DNA of 64,000 bases from Mactra quadrangularis. Lineage: Eukaryota; Mollusca; Bivalvia; Venerida; Mactridae. The translations under genes and the position numbers were made by a program. Each line of letters begins with the position of its first letter. The first letter of the stretch is position 1. The stretch lies in assembly GCA_025267735.1 (NCBI GenBank), contig CM046294.1, positions 4,002,001-4,066,000 on the forward strand, in the 5' to 3' direction. The notes below the pieces were generated by a model. It worked only from the letters and a program-made list of their open reading frames with translations, was not told the DNA's origin and ran no database searches. Shown one piece after another: positions 35,534 through 46,240 of this stretch.

Positions 35534-38500
35534 GGGTACGAAGGGGGTAAAGTTTCTATAATATCATGGAATGTCAATGGTTTAAACAATACTAAAAAGA
35601 GTAGTGACGATTTTATTGATATTATCAACAAATATGACGTCATATTTTTATATGAATCATGGTTAACCAAAAACAGTGATATTGAACTAAATGGTTACCA
35701 ATCGATAAACTTCTATAGAAAATTTCAACATCGTAATGCCAGACGAGCCAGTGGTGGTGTTGTTTTATACTACAAAGACTCTATCAAGGATGGTATTGAA
35801 ATTGTACAAAATCACTATGACACTCTTGTTTGGTTAAGACTTGATAAAACATTTTTCAATATTCCTGATGATATTTATATATGTGGTGCTTATATCTGGT
35901 GTGAAGACTCGCCAGCTTACGATGTTGTAAATGTTGATCTATTTGATACATTAGAAAGCGATGTTGCTCTATATGAACAATTTGGCTCAGTTTATATTAT
36001 TGGCGACCTAAACAGTCGCGTCGGTTTGAAACCCGATTATATTGTTCATGATCAAAATAATGTATTTACTGACGATAGTGATTATGTTCCAGATCGTCCC
36101 CTCGACCGGGCCTCTGTTGATAATTTAAGTAATGGTCACGGTACAAAGCTATTGGACATGTGTAAATCTACACGGTTACGTATAGTTAACGGTAGAATCG
36201 GTAGTACTGATGGTCATACATTTCTATCTATTAGAGGTGCTTCAACCATTGATTATTTATTAACCCACGAACATAATTTTTCATGTATAAATAGTTTTAA
36301 CATCGAATCAATCAATGAATGGAGTGACCATTGTCCACTAAGTATGTCAATTAAATGTAATACAATCAATCCAGTATGTGATTCTACCGGTGAAACTAAG
36401 TTTATTTGGAATGATGAACATGTACATTTATTTCGTTCAGGGTTGATTTCACGGTTAACTGATCTTAATAATACTGTACATAATATTGACTGTAGTGACA
36501 GAAATTCTATTAATAACGCATTAAATGAGTTCACATGTGTTATACGTGATGTAGCTGATCCTTTGTTTTCAAAGGTTGTCTATCCTAATACTAATGTTTA
36601 TTTTACTGACAAATCTTGTATTAAACAAACCGAATGGTTTGATTATGATTGTATAATCGCTAGAAATAAGTATCTAAATTCTTTAAAGACTTATAATGAC
36701 AATAAATCAGATCTTAATAGAATACGTTTTTGTGAAAACAAAAAAGAATACAAAAAGTTAACACAATATAAAAAGAAAAAGTTTTATCGCAAAAAAATGA
36801 TTGAAATAGAAAAGTTAAAAAATGGTAATCCGAAGCAATTTTGGAATTATTTTAAGAAAAAATCAAAAAATGACAGCAGTGGTATATCATTGAACGACTT
36901 TAAAGATTTTTTCTCTAAAATTGGAAATAATGACTTTAATTGTCATAATGAAAGTGCTGAAAGTTTTTGTTCTGAACATAATTTTGATGAGCCAAAATGT
37001 TGTTTTGAAGAACTTGACTATCCTATTACGTTGAATGAAATACATTCTGCTGTCAAATTATTAAAACGTGGTAAAGCCATGGGTAATGATTTTTTAATGA
37101 ATGAATATTTTTGTTCAAGTATTGATATTATTGGTCAGCACGTTTGTGACTTATTCAATGCAATTTTAAATTCTGGATTTTACCCAGAAAAATGGACTGA
37201 AGGTATAATTATTCCTATACCCAAGGGAGGCCAAACTAACAACGTAAATAATTTTCGCGGGATAAGTCTTGTTAGTTGCTTTTCGAAAATATTCACCTCT
37301 ATACTTAATAAACGAATCGAATCTTTTTGTGAATCCAACAATATAATTTCTGACGCACAATTCGGCTTCCGCAAGGGAATTTCTACAATTGATGCAATAT
37401 TTGTTTTAACTACATTAATACAAAAATTTCTTAATGAAAATAAAAGACTGTATGTTTGTTTTGTTGATTTGATGAAGTGTTTTGATAGCATATATAGAAA
37501 CGCACTTTGGTACAAAATGTATAATAAAGGCATACAAGGTAAAATGTTACGGATTATCCGAGATATGTACGATAAAGTCAAATCTTGTATAAAATCATGT
37601 TCTAAGTATTCTGATTATTTCCAATATGCTGTTGGATTAAGACAAGGCGAAGTTATGTCCCCTTTATTATTCTCTATATTCATTGAAGACTTAGAATTAT
37701 ACTTACAGTCGTCTCCTAACTCCGGTTTAAATTTTAATGATATTGTTTTAATCGTTCTTTTATTTGCCGATGACATGGCTATCCTAGCTGATTCCCCAGC
37801 AGAACTCCAAACACATTTAAATTTACTCAATACTTATTGTAAAACCTGGGGTTTAAAGGTTAACACTACAAAAACAAAAATAGTTGTATTCAGAAAACGT
37901 GGCGGATTGTTGCCGACAGAGAAATGGCTGTACGATGGTCAAAACATAGAGGTAGTGAATGATTTCAATTATCTTGGAACGGTTTTTAACTATACTGGAA
38001 ATTTTGCTCTTAATCAACAGCATTTAACCGGTAAGGCATTGAAAGCCTTAAATGTTTTATTGTACAATTGCAAGAAATTTGATTTAAGTCCTAAAATATT
38101 GTGTCAATTGTTCGACTCATTCGTAGGCTCCATCCTCGGATATGCTTCTGAAATTTGGGGATACTCAAAAAATAAAGAGATTGAGAGAATTCATCTAAAA
38201 TTCTGTCGTCGTCTTTTAAATGTTAAAAAGAATACATGTACATTAGGTATTTATGGAGAACTCGGTCGATACCCACTATATATTTCACGTTATATCCGTA
38301 TTATCAAGTATTGGTGTAAAATTAAACATACCGATAATATTTTAATTAAAACAATGTATTTACAATGTTTGGAAGATTTACAAAAAGGTCGTACAAACTG
38401 GGTCACAAATGTGAAATCTCTTCTTGATACTTATGGATTTTCGTACATATTTGATACAAATATTTATGTAGATCCCAAATCGTTCCCCATTATTTTCAAG

Positions 38501-38956
38501 CATCGAGTTCTTGATTGTTATAAACAAGAATGGGCCACTAATTTAAATCGTAGCTCGGTGCTCAGTAACTATAAACATTTTAAAACACTTTTCGAGTACG
38601 AAAATTATCTTGATATTTTACCGAAAGATCTTAGAGTTTATTTCTGTAGACTACGGATATCTGTTCATCCTTTAATGATTCAAACAGGCCGTACTGCACA
38701 AAACTTTATTCCTCGTGACAGACGCATATGTAATTCTTGTGATAAAAATGATATAGAGGACGAATTCCATTTCATTTGTATATGTCCGAAGTATTTATCT
38801 ATCCGAAAAAAATATCTGAAAAAGTATTTTTATGTCAAGCCATCAATGTATAAATTTGTTGAACTATTACATTCTGAAAACAAATGTATTCTTTTTAAAC
38901 TATCTAAATACGTAAAAGAAGCACTTATGATTAGGTCCTCTCATGTTAGCGTTTGA
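35534..38956 (+). CDS. LINE ORF2: AP-endonuclease and reverse transcriptase
   Basis: The frame is open for 1140 codons from the base after the ORF1 UAG, with no in-frame ATG before about 36158. The endonuclease begins almost at once (SIISWNVNGLNN) and shows YESW, GDLNSRVG and SDHCPLS catalytic-type motifs; any start at the first ATG would destroy it. The RT core follows from about 37030: GKAMGNDFL, QFGFRKGIST, LRQGEVMSPLLFSIF and FADDMAIL (37763-37786), all with invariant residues present. The C-terminus has a CCHC-like ICNSCDKNDIEDEFHFICIC segment. Intact domains suggest recent activity. ORF2 must be made by UAG readthrough or another non-AUG mechanism, or this copy has lost a start. Confidence 0.85.
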   Translation, partial: GYEGGKVSIISWNVNGLNNTKKSSDDFIDIINKYDVIFLYESWLTKNSDIELNGYQSINFYRKFQHRNARRASGGVVLYYKDSIKDGIEIVQNHYDTLVWLRLDKTFFNIPDDIYICGAYIWCEDSPAYDVVNVDLFDTLESDVALYEQFGSVYIIGDLNSRVGLKPDYIVHDQNNVFTDDSDYVPDRPLDRASVDNLSNGHGTKLLDMCKSTRLRIVNGRIGSTDGHTFLSIRGASTIDYLLTHEHNFSCINSFNIESINEWSDHCPLSMSIKCNTINPVCDSTGETKFIWNDEHVHLFRSGLISRLTDLNNTVHNIDCSDRNSINNALNEFTCVIRDVADPLFSKVVYPNTNVYFTDKSCIKQTEWFDYDCIIARNKYLNSLKTYNDNKSDLNRIRFCENKKEYKKLTQYKKKKFYRKKMIEIEKLKNGNPKQFWNYFKKKSKNDSSGISLNDFKDFFSKIGNNDFNCHNESAESFCSEHNFDEPKCCFEELDYPITLNEIHSAVKLLKRGKAMGNDFLMNEYFCSSIDIIGQHVCDLFNAILNSGFYPEKWTEGIIIPIPKGGQTNNVNNFRGISLVSCFSKIFTSILNKRIESFCESNNIISDAQFGFRKGISTIDAIFVLTTLIQKFLNENKRLYVCFVDLMKCFDSIYRNALWYKMYNKGIQGKMLRIIRDMYDKVKSCIKSCSKYSDYFQYAVGLRQGEVMSPLLFSIFIEDLELYLQSSPNSGLNFNDIVLIVLLFADDMAILADSPAELQTHLNLLNTYCKTWGLKVNTTKTKIVVFRKRGGLLPTEKWLYDGQNIEVVNDFNYLGTVFNYTGNFALNQQHLTGKALKALNVLLYNCKKFDLSPKILCQLFDSFVGSILGYASEIWGYSKNKEIERIHLKFCRRLLNVKKNTCTLGIYGELGRYPLYISRYIRIIKYWCKIKHTDNILIKTMYLQCLEDLQKGRTNWVTNVKSLLDTYGFSYIFDTNIYVDPKSFPIIFKHRVLDCYKQEWATNLNRSSVLSNYKHFKTLFEYENYLDILPKDLRVYFCRLRISVHPLMIQTGRTAQNFIPRDRRICNSCDKNDIEDEFHFICICPKYLSIRKKYLKKYFYVKPSMYKFVELLHSENKCILFKLSKYVKEALMIRSSHVSV

Positions 38957-39111
38957 CTTATTATCCAAATTCTTTTATTGAATACTGATTATTTATCTTT
39001 TTTTTCTCCTCCTTTTGTATGTTTATGTTAAAAATATGTTGACATGTCGTATGTAATTGTATATATATGTATATTGTATTTATTTGGGTGATGAGCACTG
39101 CTCAAGCCCTT

Positions 39112-39146
39112 TAATAAAGTATCTGTTCTGTTCTGTTCTGTTCTGT
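39112..39146 (+). repeat. LINE 3' end: AATAAAG and (TTCTG)n tail
   Basis: About five TTCTG pentamers follow a polyadenylation-like signal. Such short tandem tails mark the 3' end of several non-LTR families that lack poly(A). Confidence 0.7.
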
Positions 39147-40422
39147 TTAAACTACACTTATTGTCGTATCATGTAGCATCGTTTGTTAAATCAAGATTGA
39201 AAAATAAAAGACAATAAGCCTTTTAATCACGATGGAAGTTTCATATGAAATTGCAATTTAGCGTGGTCGCAAAATATATGACAACACTTCGGTTGAAGCT
39301 ATTATATGAACAGTTAAATCATGAATAATTAAGCTTTTAAAGAGATAAGCTGTAACACTGTTGTCCGTTTTGACATAAATTTAAGAAAATTTTCGGGAAA
39401 AATTCGTCTTCGTTAAAATGAAGAGAAGTTTTGTAGGTAAATCCCAGAATTTTGCTCAACGATTTTATATGCATTAAATCGAAAATCAAGTCTAAGAAAT
39501 GTTCTAAGATAATTTCTTGCTTTTCACTCACAAGTATCAGAAATAATTTAATGATAAAATAAACATAGATCTATAATGGTTATAATTATAGATCTAGAGT
39601 TGTCAAAAGATTTTTATAAAAACGTTTATGAAATGACTCTTAGTTGGATACATGTCAAAGCAAGGAGAAGTTTTTTTGAAACAAAATCAGATTTTAGCTA
39701 GCCATTACGATCCACATTTGTTGATACATGAAATTCTTAATTGCCTTTTGCAGCTTATCTTTTTATATAATTGACTGCTGTAACATTCAACCAGAGCAAT
39801 CCATTCCAGAGACAGACAGTGTAGACACTTGCAAGTTGCAACAGCACACACTAGTCATAAAGGCTAATTTCATTTGAGCTCAGTGCAGCATTAGATGCCT
39901 ATCTACTTCGCTAAAAATCCGCTTATGACGGAACACCACTTCTCCCAAGAATCCTACCACTTCTCCATATTTCAAGTCCAGGGAGAAGTCACTTCTCCCT
40001 AAAATTTGGTCCTAGCTAGACCCATGACTATGTTCTCATAATCTTTGCTTTGGATAGCCCTCCGGTTAAGGATGTGACCTATTCTGAGATCCCGGGTCAA
40101 AGGTTAAGGTCACCGGGACTTTATATGAGACAGAACACAGCATGGACTGCACACGGGCGTATAATGCCCCGCCCAGCAGATCTCTTGTTTTGTATTATTA
40201 TTACCCTTTAATACATACTAAATTAACTTAGATGTTACTGTTGTAAATAATTTTCTTTATACATTTAAAATGTTTAAAAATAAATATAATTAATGACAAC
40301 ATGTTGTTCCTTTGAGTAGGACTACATGTCATTTTAAAACTGCATTAAATTGAATTATGGCTCTTATACTCCACCCATGGAGTCAATGCAAGAAATTAGC
40401 ACACCAAGTTTCAATTTTGAAA

Positions 40423-40691
40423 CAAGTAAATCTGTGAGCTAATGCTCACTAGTGATACCCCCGCAGTGAGAAATATGACTACAAACAGGAAGTAGATGAG
40501 CAAGGAGCATGAAATCGCTTTACACCACATGGGACTATGGGATGAAGCAATATGCAAAGTATTGGGCTGCTGCATGTTATAGTTGCTGAGAAAACTGCGA
40601 CGGAAATTTTGTAACGGACGGACACACGGACGCACGGACACACAGACAAGGGTAAAAGATTATACCCCCCTCTTCTTCGAAGCGGGGGTAT
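40423..40691. mobile_element. MITE, CAAGTAAATCTGTGAGC family (unit C, 3' region)
   Basis: It interrupts TTTTGAAATTATGCAC, which is intact in unit B near 21692; two to three bases are duplicated. It includes GATACCCCCGC at the left and GCGGGGGTAT at the right end as an inverted pair. Confidence 0.8.
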
Positions 40692-41347
40692 AATTATGCA
40701 CAGAAAAAGGAACTAAGCTATTCAATGACGTCAAAGATGTTGCAAGTAACATCTAGTTGGTGGACACAATAAAATAAAACAGCAATAGTACCTCTGTATG
40801 AACAACATTTTTATTGATTATTTGTAAACATTTAATACAATTTGTATGAAACATTATCTTTGACTGCATAAACATATTTAAATAAACACATATTAAAGTA
40901 CATTATAATATAATATAATATATACAAATGTTATAAAGCAAGCATTTTTATATTGTATACAGCAGCATATTGTATGATTATATATTTTATGGCACAATGT
41001 GACAGAATGAGCATAGAAAATAGCATGTGTATTAAAAACCTTGGATACATTTTCAAAGGGGTAGCAGTACATTTAAAATACATCTGTAATATAACTGAAA
41101 CATTAATTATTTTCAATGCTTTGATTGCATGATTTCATAGAACTTGTGCATATTGCTTTGGGACAAGGAGTATAATTCAATCAATTACCTATTGTATAGT
41201 TTTTTTAATTTATATCTATTGGAGTTAGTGTGATCCTAAAACTGTTTCTTAAACATGTAACTTAAAATTAATCACTAAAGTCTGCTTCCTGGTCCCAAGG
41301 TATTTACGAGTAGAAAAATGTAAAATGCAATGTTGATGCAATACAAA

Positions 41348-41600
41348 CAAGTAAATCTGTGAGCTAATGCTCACTAAAGATACCCCCGCCAAAATCTAAA
41401 AATATGCGATAAACAGGAAGTAGATGAGCAAGGAGCATGAAATCGCTTTACACCACATGGGACTATGGGATGAAGCAATATGCAAAGTATTAGGCTGCTG
41501 CATGTTATAGTTGCTGAGAAAACTGCGATGGAAATTTCGTAACGGACGGACGGACGGACGCACGGACAAGGGTAAAACAGTATACCCCCCTCTTCTTCTG
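41348..41600. mobile_element. MITE, CAAGTAAATCTGTGAGC family, right end lost
   Basis: Typical left end and body, but the terminal GAAGCGGGGGTAT is replaced by unrelated sequence after CTCTTCTTCT. It was probably present before the B/C split, because B keeps the other half of the same insertion (22196-22295). Confidence 0.7.
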
Positions 41601-41818
41601 ATTTGACCAACTATATACTAAAGTTTAACTATGAATACCATCTTTGTTATTTCAAAATCATGCAAGTTATTATAAATAATCAGTCCCAAATGCATAGTAA
41701 GGGTCCTTATAATATGATCATTCTGCTATAAACACCATTGATATGATGGTCTTAATAGCAGAAATTAACTGTACAATGATTACAATTTAAATATTTTTAA
41801 AATTTCACATGTATATAA

Positions 41819-42071
41819 GGCCTACACTAAAAAATACTTTGTTTGCCCATTACCTGTCCAAAATGTTTGGGTTGGGTCGGTAGATAGTAAAAACATTTAG
41901 TTTTTTTCCTAAAGCAGAATTATTAGCATAATGAAACTACTGGAAAGGGATACGATGAATGGTGTGACCAATAAAAAAACACATTTATTTTTCTAAAATT
42001 TTTTTTTGAGTTGGCAGCATTTTTTCAGGTCTGTCGATAAAGGGCAAACAAACTTAATTTTAATTTAGGCC
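41819..42071. mobile_element. ~250-bp GGCCTA...TAGGCC MITE (unit C copy)
   Basis: Left GGCCTACACTAAAAAATACT and right TTTTAATTTAGGCC form diverged inverted termini, with inner TTTGTTTGCCC / GGGCAAACAAA. Counterpart of 22440-22691. Confidence 0.6.
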
Positions 42072-42436
42072 TCAGTTGGATACAATATTAAGGTAAGTAT
42101 TGCAAAGTTATTTTTTTATTTGGCAAGTATTATAGACAAGTAACATTGAAACTACAACATCTTACATACAGGGGACAGTAATACTCTTTTAAGGTAGACT
42201 GCCACAAATACAAAACTATGTTTACAGCCATAAAAATTCAATAACACAGATGATTGCACATTTTATCTCTGAACTTTGGTCACTTATCAGATTTTATAGT
42301 TTCCAGGGCAATTTTGTGATGTCACATGCCAAGCTTGATAATTCTATGAACTATACATTTATATTAATTTCTTTTCCATAGAAGTTAACAGTTACTCCAT
42401 TAACAGTTCTTAACACATCTTAACAACTTGTCATTC

Positions 42437-42600
42437 ATTCTCGTACACAGAGGTTATCAAGACTCTCAATCTTGTAAAAATATTTTGAGAAGGAGTTTTG
42501 ATTAGTCGACATAAGCCAATTATGACATTTGATTCCTGAAATTGGCCTTGAGGCGCCAGAGGTTAGATCAAGATTCTTGATAACCTCTGGGTACAAGAAT
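42437..42600. mobile_element. Foldback MITE, ATTCTCGTACACAGAGG termini (unit C copy)
   Basis: Counterpart of 23063-23226 with the same arms and few changes. Confidence 0.7.
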
Positions 42601-42991
42601 GTCTGTTATTATGAGTTCATTTGTAAGAAAGTAAAAAAGCAAAAATAGCGACTTATTTGGGGACCTCAGAAACAAACAGACAGAGAAAACAAAGCAACAA
42701 AATACAGAAACAAACCAAAACAACATTTAGACATTTGATGTCCCTATTACAAAAACAAGAAAAAACATAACAAGAAAAGTAAGAACAAGAGCAAGAAAAA
42801 AAACAACAGTCAACTTGACTGATGTATTGTTAAATGTTCTAAAACAGTTTCCTGTAACTAAAAGCTTCTTTAAAGTTGACATAGAATAGCTGCTTCTTCT
42901 AATAAAATCACCCTTAGAAAACAAATGCATGTGTGAAAGTTTAGCATGTTCAAAATCCTGTTATTTCTTAATTTTAATAGTTTCACCAGCT

Positions 42992-43601
42992 TACTGGTTG
43001 GCGACCTACAAACTCAGACGTCCTACAAATCCGGACACCCGCGTAGACGCTTTATTTTGTTGTTTACTTTGATCATTTGTTGTCGATCACTCGAGCGCTT
43101 GATTTTGTAACAGCCGGTACCAAAAAAGTCACCACTATGTAATTATGATTGTTGAAAATACAATATTTACATTTGCGTGTCATTTGACCTGTTTCCTGTT
43201 TGCGGGGAAGTTACATGTAATGCATTGCGCATGCGCAATTATTTAACAGAAGCCCGGACAATTAAAAATGGGTCAAGTGCAAGAACATTTAAGTAAAATG
43301 TTTAATCAATTGATGTTTGACAGTAAAAAGTCAATTATCTTTTAAATTTCAACTTAAATGAATGTTGACGGACCGTCCGGAAACATGGTACAGTTTGAAG
43401 CAAAATTAACAAAATTTAATGACCCTATGCCAGGGCCTCAAAACATGTGTTCTATATTTAGAAAGTAGAAAAAACGATGACATTAGAGAGACCTTGAACC
43501 TAACTTCTTCCAGGTAAAAAATCTAGTGTGTAGTACAAACAGTTTTAAAGTTATTGTAAAAAAAGTTATAAAAACGTCCGGTTGTAGTACACCAACCAGT
43601 A
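42992..43601. mobile_element. 606-bp Tc1/mariner-like MITE with TA duplication
   Basis: The element 42994-43599 starts CTGGTTGGCGACCTACAA and ends with inverted TTGTAGTACACCAACCAG, flanked by TA on both sides. Unit B has the empty site (CACCTGCTTGTATGTAGG, about 23586). No transposase frame. It inserted after the B/C split. Confidence 0.85.
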
Positions 43602-44600
43602 TATGTAGGAAAAAGAACCTTTTCTTTAGGTAGCAAATATCCTGGACTTCAGGACCAGTCATGAAAGTTTTACTATTGAGTCACACATCCTATGAACTCA
43701 AATTCATCTCATGAAAATTAAAACTAAAATGTATTAAAAAAAGCAAATCATATTAACTAACAAAGGTAGACATACATAAATCTGTATTGATTAAGAAGGT
43801 AATGTGCTAGCTACTGGCAAATGTATGTGTTTAAATTTGTCTAGACTTAACAAAAATTACCTTTTATAAACGTTAACACAGTAAGGCAATTTGAAAATGC
43901 TCTCATTTCTTTATTTATAATGTGCCAGAAATGGTACTTTTCTTACTTGTAATCAAGGAAAACAATTCACAATGACAACCATTCTTGAGAACAAACTTCA
44001 AAGAATTAAGTTATAAAAAGGCTAATGTTTATATTATACACAGTGATACATTATTTTGAATATGAATTGCTGATAAAAAATGATGATTATTGAAATTGAA
44101 TGTAAAATTTTGAAAAATGATTTTATTGTACAATGAGACTTGTATAATTGCATTAATAAATGAACACAAGTGTAAACAACCAAAAAGCAATTTGTGAGCA
44201 AATAACATAATGTTTTATTTGATATAATTGTTTTTATAGCTTTGTGCAACTTTAAGGTGAATTCAAAATGCTTTAACAAAAGTAAAAAGACCCTCTAATG
44301 ACTTTTTACAAGTTTTTGAACCCCTTTTAAAAAAATGTTTTGCTAACATTTTTTGAAATTCTACTGATTGTATTTGAGAAAGGGCTAATTAAAGGGTCTG
44401 TTATAGGGATAACCACAGACCCTTAAAGTGGCCCTTGCCCTAATACATTCCTGCAATAATGATGTACAACCCAAGTTAAATGTTAACCCAATATTATGAT
44501 TGAGAAAATATAAATACAATGTACATGAATGATATCACTTATAATGTAAGCAAAATATATGTGTATCAAAATTTACAATCTTTAAAGATACCAGTTCACA

Positions 44601-45180
44601 GATTTGTTTTATTTTTCTCTAATTTCAAAATACCATTCAGTGTCTGTAATTGTGTCAAAAAAATATTTCTTATTTCTTTAAAGACAAACTGACCTATATG
44701 TTGCAAGAATTGCCATCAAACTTTATTTTAACAACAAACTAGGTTAACACATAATTCCAAGGCTTTAAATCAGGTCAAAGTCTTAACAATTGAAAGTCCA
44801 GTCATTGCCTGATCCCACTAGCCTGAGGTCTGTGATAAAGTGAAATTCATTGTTTACCATAATAATTTTGGACCCTTGCTTGAGAAGAATATAAGGCAAT
44901 GACAGTATTAAGTCAGATTGTAACAAGGTCGTAAGTCAGTAATAAATGTAGTATATGCTTCATATAAACATTCTCGTTCCCAGAGCCTAGTAAGATTCTC
45001 AATACTAGCTTTAGATTGAGAATTTTGATAACCTCGGAGAACAAGAATGCATTTAAACAGGGTAAACATTTAATGATTTAAATAATGCTGTACAAACTAA
45101 GCTAACAGTCTATATTATAATATATTTTAGAAATTGCACTTTCCAATATATAATACAAAACTTCTCATTGTCTTTACAAT
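44601..45180. other. Intergenic between unit C and Ack gene
   Basis: No gene seen. It contains the small foldback at 44970-45048. Confidence 0.5.
44970..45048. mobile_element. Short foldback related to the 23063 MITE
   Basis: ATTCTCGTTCCCAGAG at the left and inverted CTCGGAGAACAAGAAT at the right, with a second inner pair (GATTCTCAAT / ATTGAGAAT). It is a 79-bp member of the same terminus family. Confidence 0.6.
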
Positions 45181-45800
45181 CATCATGACATCACACTATC
45201 ATATAACATCACAACTTTATAACATTACATGGTCACATTATCAACACTATGGTCACATGATCAACATTTTTGTCACATGATACATAGGCGGACCCCCTGA
45301 AATTTCCTAAAGTACTCGTCCATGAGTGTAAGCCATTTTTAAGTAGTGAGAAATTTTTTTCTTGTGCTCGCCTTCGTGTTTAACATAGATCTAATGGGTA
45401 TTATTTTTTATTATTAGTATGTTGCATTATTCTGCAAACAGTGAATAATATGATTGTGGTTCAAAAGTTCGGACCCCCTGGATCCGCCCCAGTGATACAC
45501 TTAGTTTTGTCACATGATCATCACATTGATCTCAAGTCCACTTCTTGTCACATGACCATCAACTAACACATGATCATCAATGGTCAAATGACTTTCAAAT
45601 GTCACATGATCATTACAAATGGTCACATGACCAACATGGTCAACACTTGTAAAATGGCCAAACATTAGACAAAACTATGGTCTCATGACAAAACCAACAT
45701 GGTGGTCACATGACAAAAAACTATCCATAACTATAGTCATGTGATATACAATATTGTCTCATGATCACATGACAGGACTATGGTCACATAACCATAATAA
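45180..45800. repeat. Degenerate CACATGA(T/C)CA-rich array
   Basis: About twenty spaced occurrences of GTCACATGA / CACATGATCA-type words lie in 600 bp, interrupted by a MITE at 45286-45492. It is irregular rather than a strict tandem array. It lies just 3' of the Ack stop codon, where the minus-strand 3' UTR would run. Confidence 0.65.
45278..45500. mobile_element. 207-bp MITE, AGGCGGACCCCCTG...GGATCCGCCCCAG, with 8-bp duplication
   Basis: The element 45286-45492 is flanked by TGATACAT (45278-45285) and TGATACAC (45493-45500), seven of eight bases equal. It is related to 56248-56529 through shared GGATCCGCC and GGACCCCC termini in opposite orientation. hAT-like by duplication size. Confidence 0.7.
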
Positions 45801-45973
45801 CCTTTTCTTAAAGAACAATGAACAAAATGTGTAAGTGAACAAAATAACCAACTGTACATAGAACGTTATGACATAATGTATACATTTCTATAATAATATG
45901 AATTAGCACTGGACCATATTTGAAATGATTTTGGTCAGAAATGATTGTTTTTTATCGTAACAATAAAACATGA

Positions 45974-46213
45974 CTAGACATCCACACATTCAGGACTGGG
46001 TGGGGTACGTCTACCCGGTCTCTGTCCTTCCAGTTTCAACAAATAATCTGCAGCATTTTGAATATTCCAATCACAAGCAAGTAAAGCTTCCTTGCATCGA
46101 CTTACATCACCGAGTTCTATACTAAGTAATTGTTTTAGTTTGATATACTTGATAGCTTTGTTACGATCCCACTTGGTATCCTGCAATGCTTGTAGACAAT
46201 CTTCTTTTGTTAC
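45974..46213 (-). CDS. TNK2: Ack1/TNK2-type kinase, last coding exon: UBA domain
   Basis: After a CCTCTTACAG acceptor (46214 and up on the plus strand), 79 residues end at TAG (45976-45974). The sequence opens VTKEDCLQALQDTKWDRN and continues with IKYIKLKQLL and DWNIQNAADYLL. This matches, in order and spacing, the C-terminal UBA region of animal Ack1 (the human protein has a TTEEC...GWS...YLKVEQLF...DWNLEQA pattern). In that family UBA binds ubiquitin and helps control receptor sorting and kinase turnover. The exon starts in phase 0 and joins the 52-nt exon at 50317-50368. Kinase identity rests on this domain and on the upstream Pro-rich region, because the catalytic exons are outside the window. 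Confidence 0.85.
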   Translation of the reverse strand, partial: VTKEDCLQALQDTKWDRNKAIKYIKLKQLLSIELGDVSRCKEALLACDWNIQNAADYLLKLEGQRPGRRTPPSPECVDV

Positions 46214-46240
46214 CTGTAAGAGGAAAACAAACATTTCAAT

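Larger units (their letters stand above)
34388..39146 (+). mobile_element. APE-type non-LTR retrotransposon, apparently full-length
   Basis: Contains ORF1 (34550-35533), ORF2 (35534-38956), a short 3' UTR with AATAAAG at 39112, and a (TTCTG)n tail at about 39122-39146. The 5' end is uncertain; TGTTTAAA occurs both at about 34379-34387 and just after the tail, which would be consistent with an 8-bp target duplication and a 5' UTR of about 160 bp. Clade is uncertain: endonuclease plus RT with a C-terminal CCHC-like end suggests the I/Nimb, Jockey or CR1 side. Confidence 0.75.
33728..40028. mobile_element. hAT-like non-autonomous element carrying a nested LINE
   Basis: Alignment with unit B (CTATACCTATGTTCTC at about 21300) shows that everything between 33727 and about 40028 is inserted. 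The outer ends are imperfect inverted repeats: CAGGGGTCTCGCGAGG at the left and, read inward from the right, CATGGGTCTAGCTAGG. CAGGGG ends are typical of hAT elements, and TACCTATG / TGACTATG at the junctions could be a decayed 8-bp duplication. No transposase frame is present. The outer element's own sequence is about 33728-34390 and 39147-40028. Confidence 0.6.
32490..40163. mobile_element. 143-bp-repeat TIR element, unit C copy, interrupted
   Basis: The same element as 19764-21441: TATACGCCCGT start and ACGGGCGTATA end at 40163. About two internal repeat units are missing relative to B. It is split at 33727/40029 by a 6.3-kb insertion; the last fragment is 40029-40163. Confidence 0.8.
24921..44600 (+). 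repeat. Tandem duplication unit C, enlarged by nested insertions
   Basis: This is the third unit, nearly identical to B outside insertions. Added material includes an LTR element (25033-27698), MITEs at 27733-27999, 40423-40691 and 42994-43599, and a 6.3-kb hAT-like/LINE nest (33728-40028). The 99-codon frame of A is broken here (28000-28300). The stretches 28301-29795, 40692-41347, 42072-42436, 42601-42991 and 43602-44600 hold unit sequence without a gene. Confidence 0.8.
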
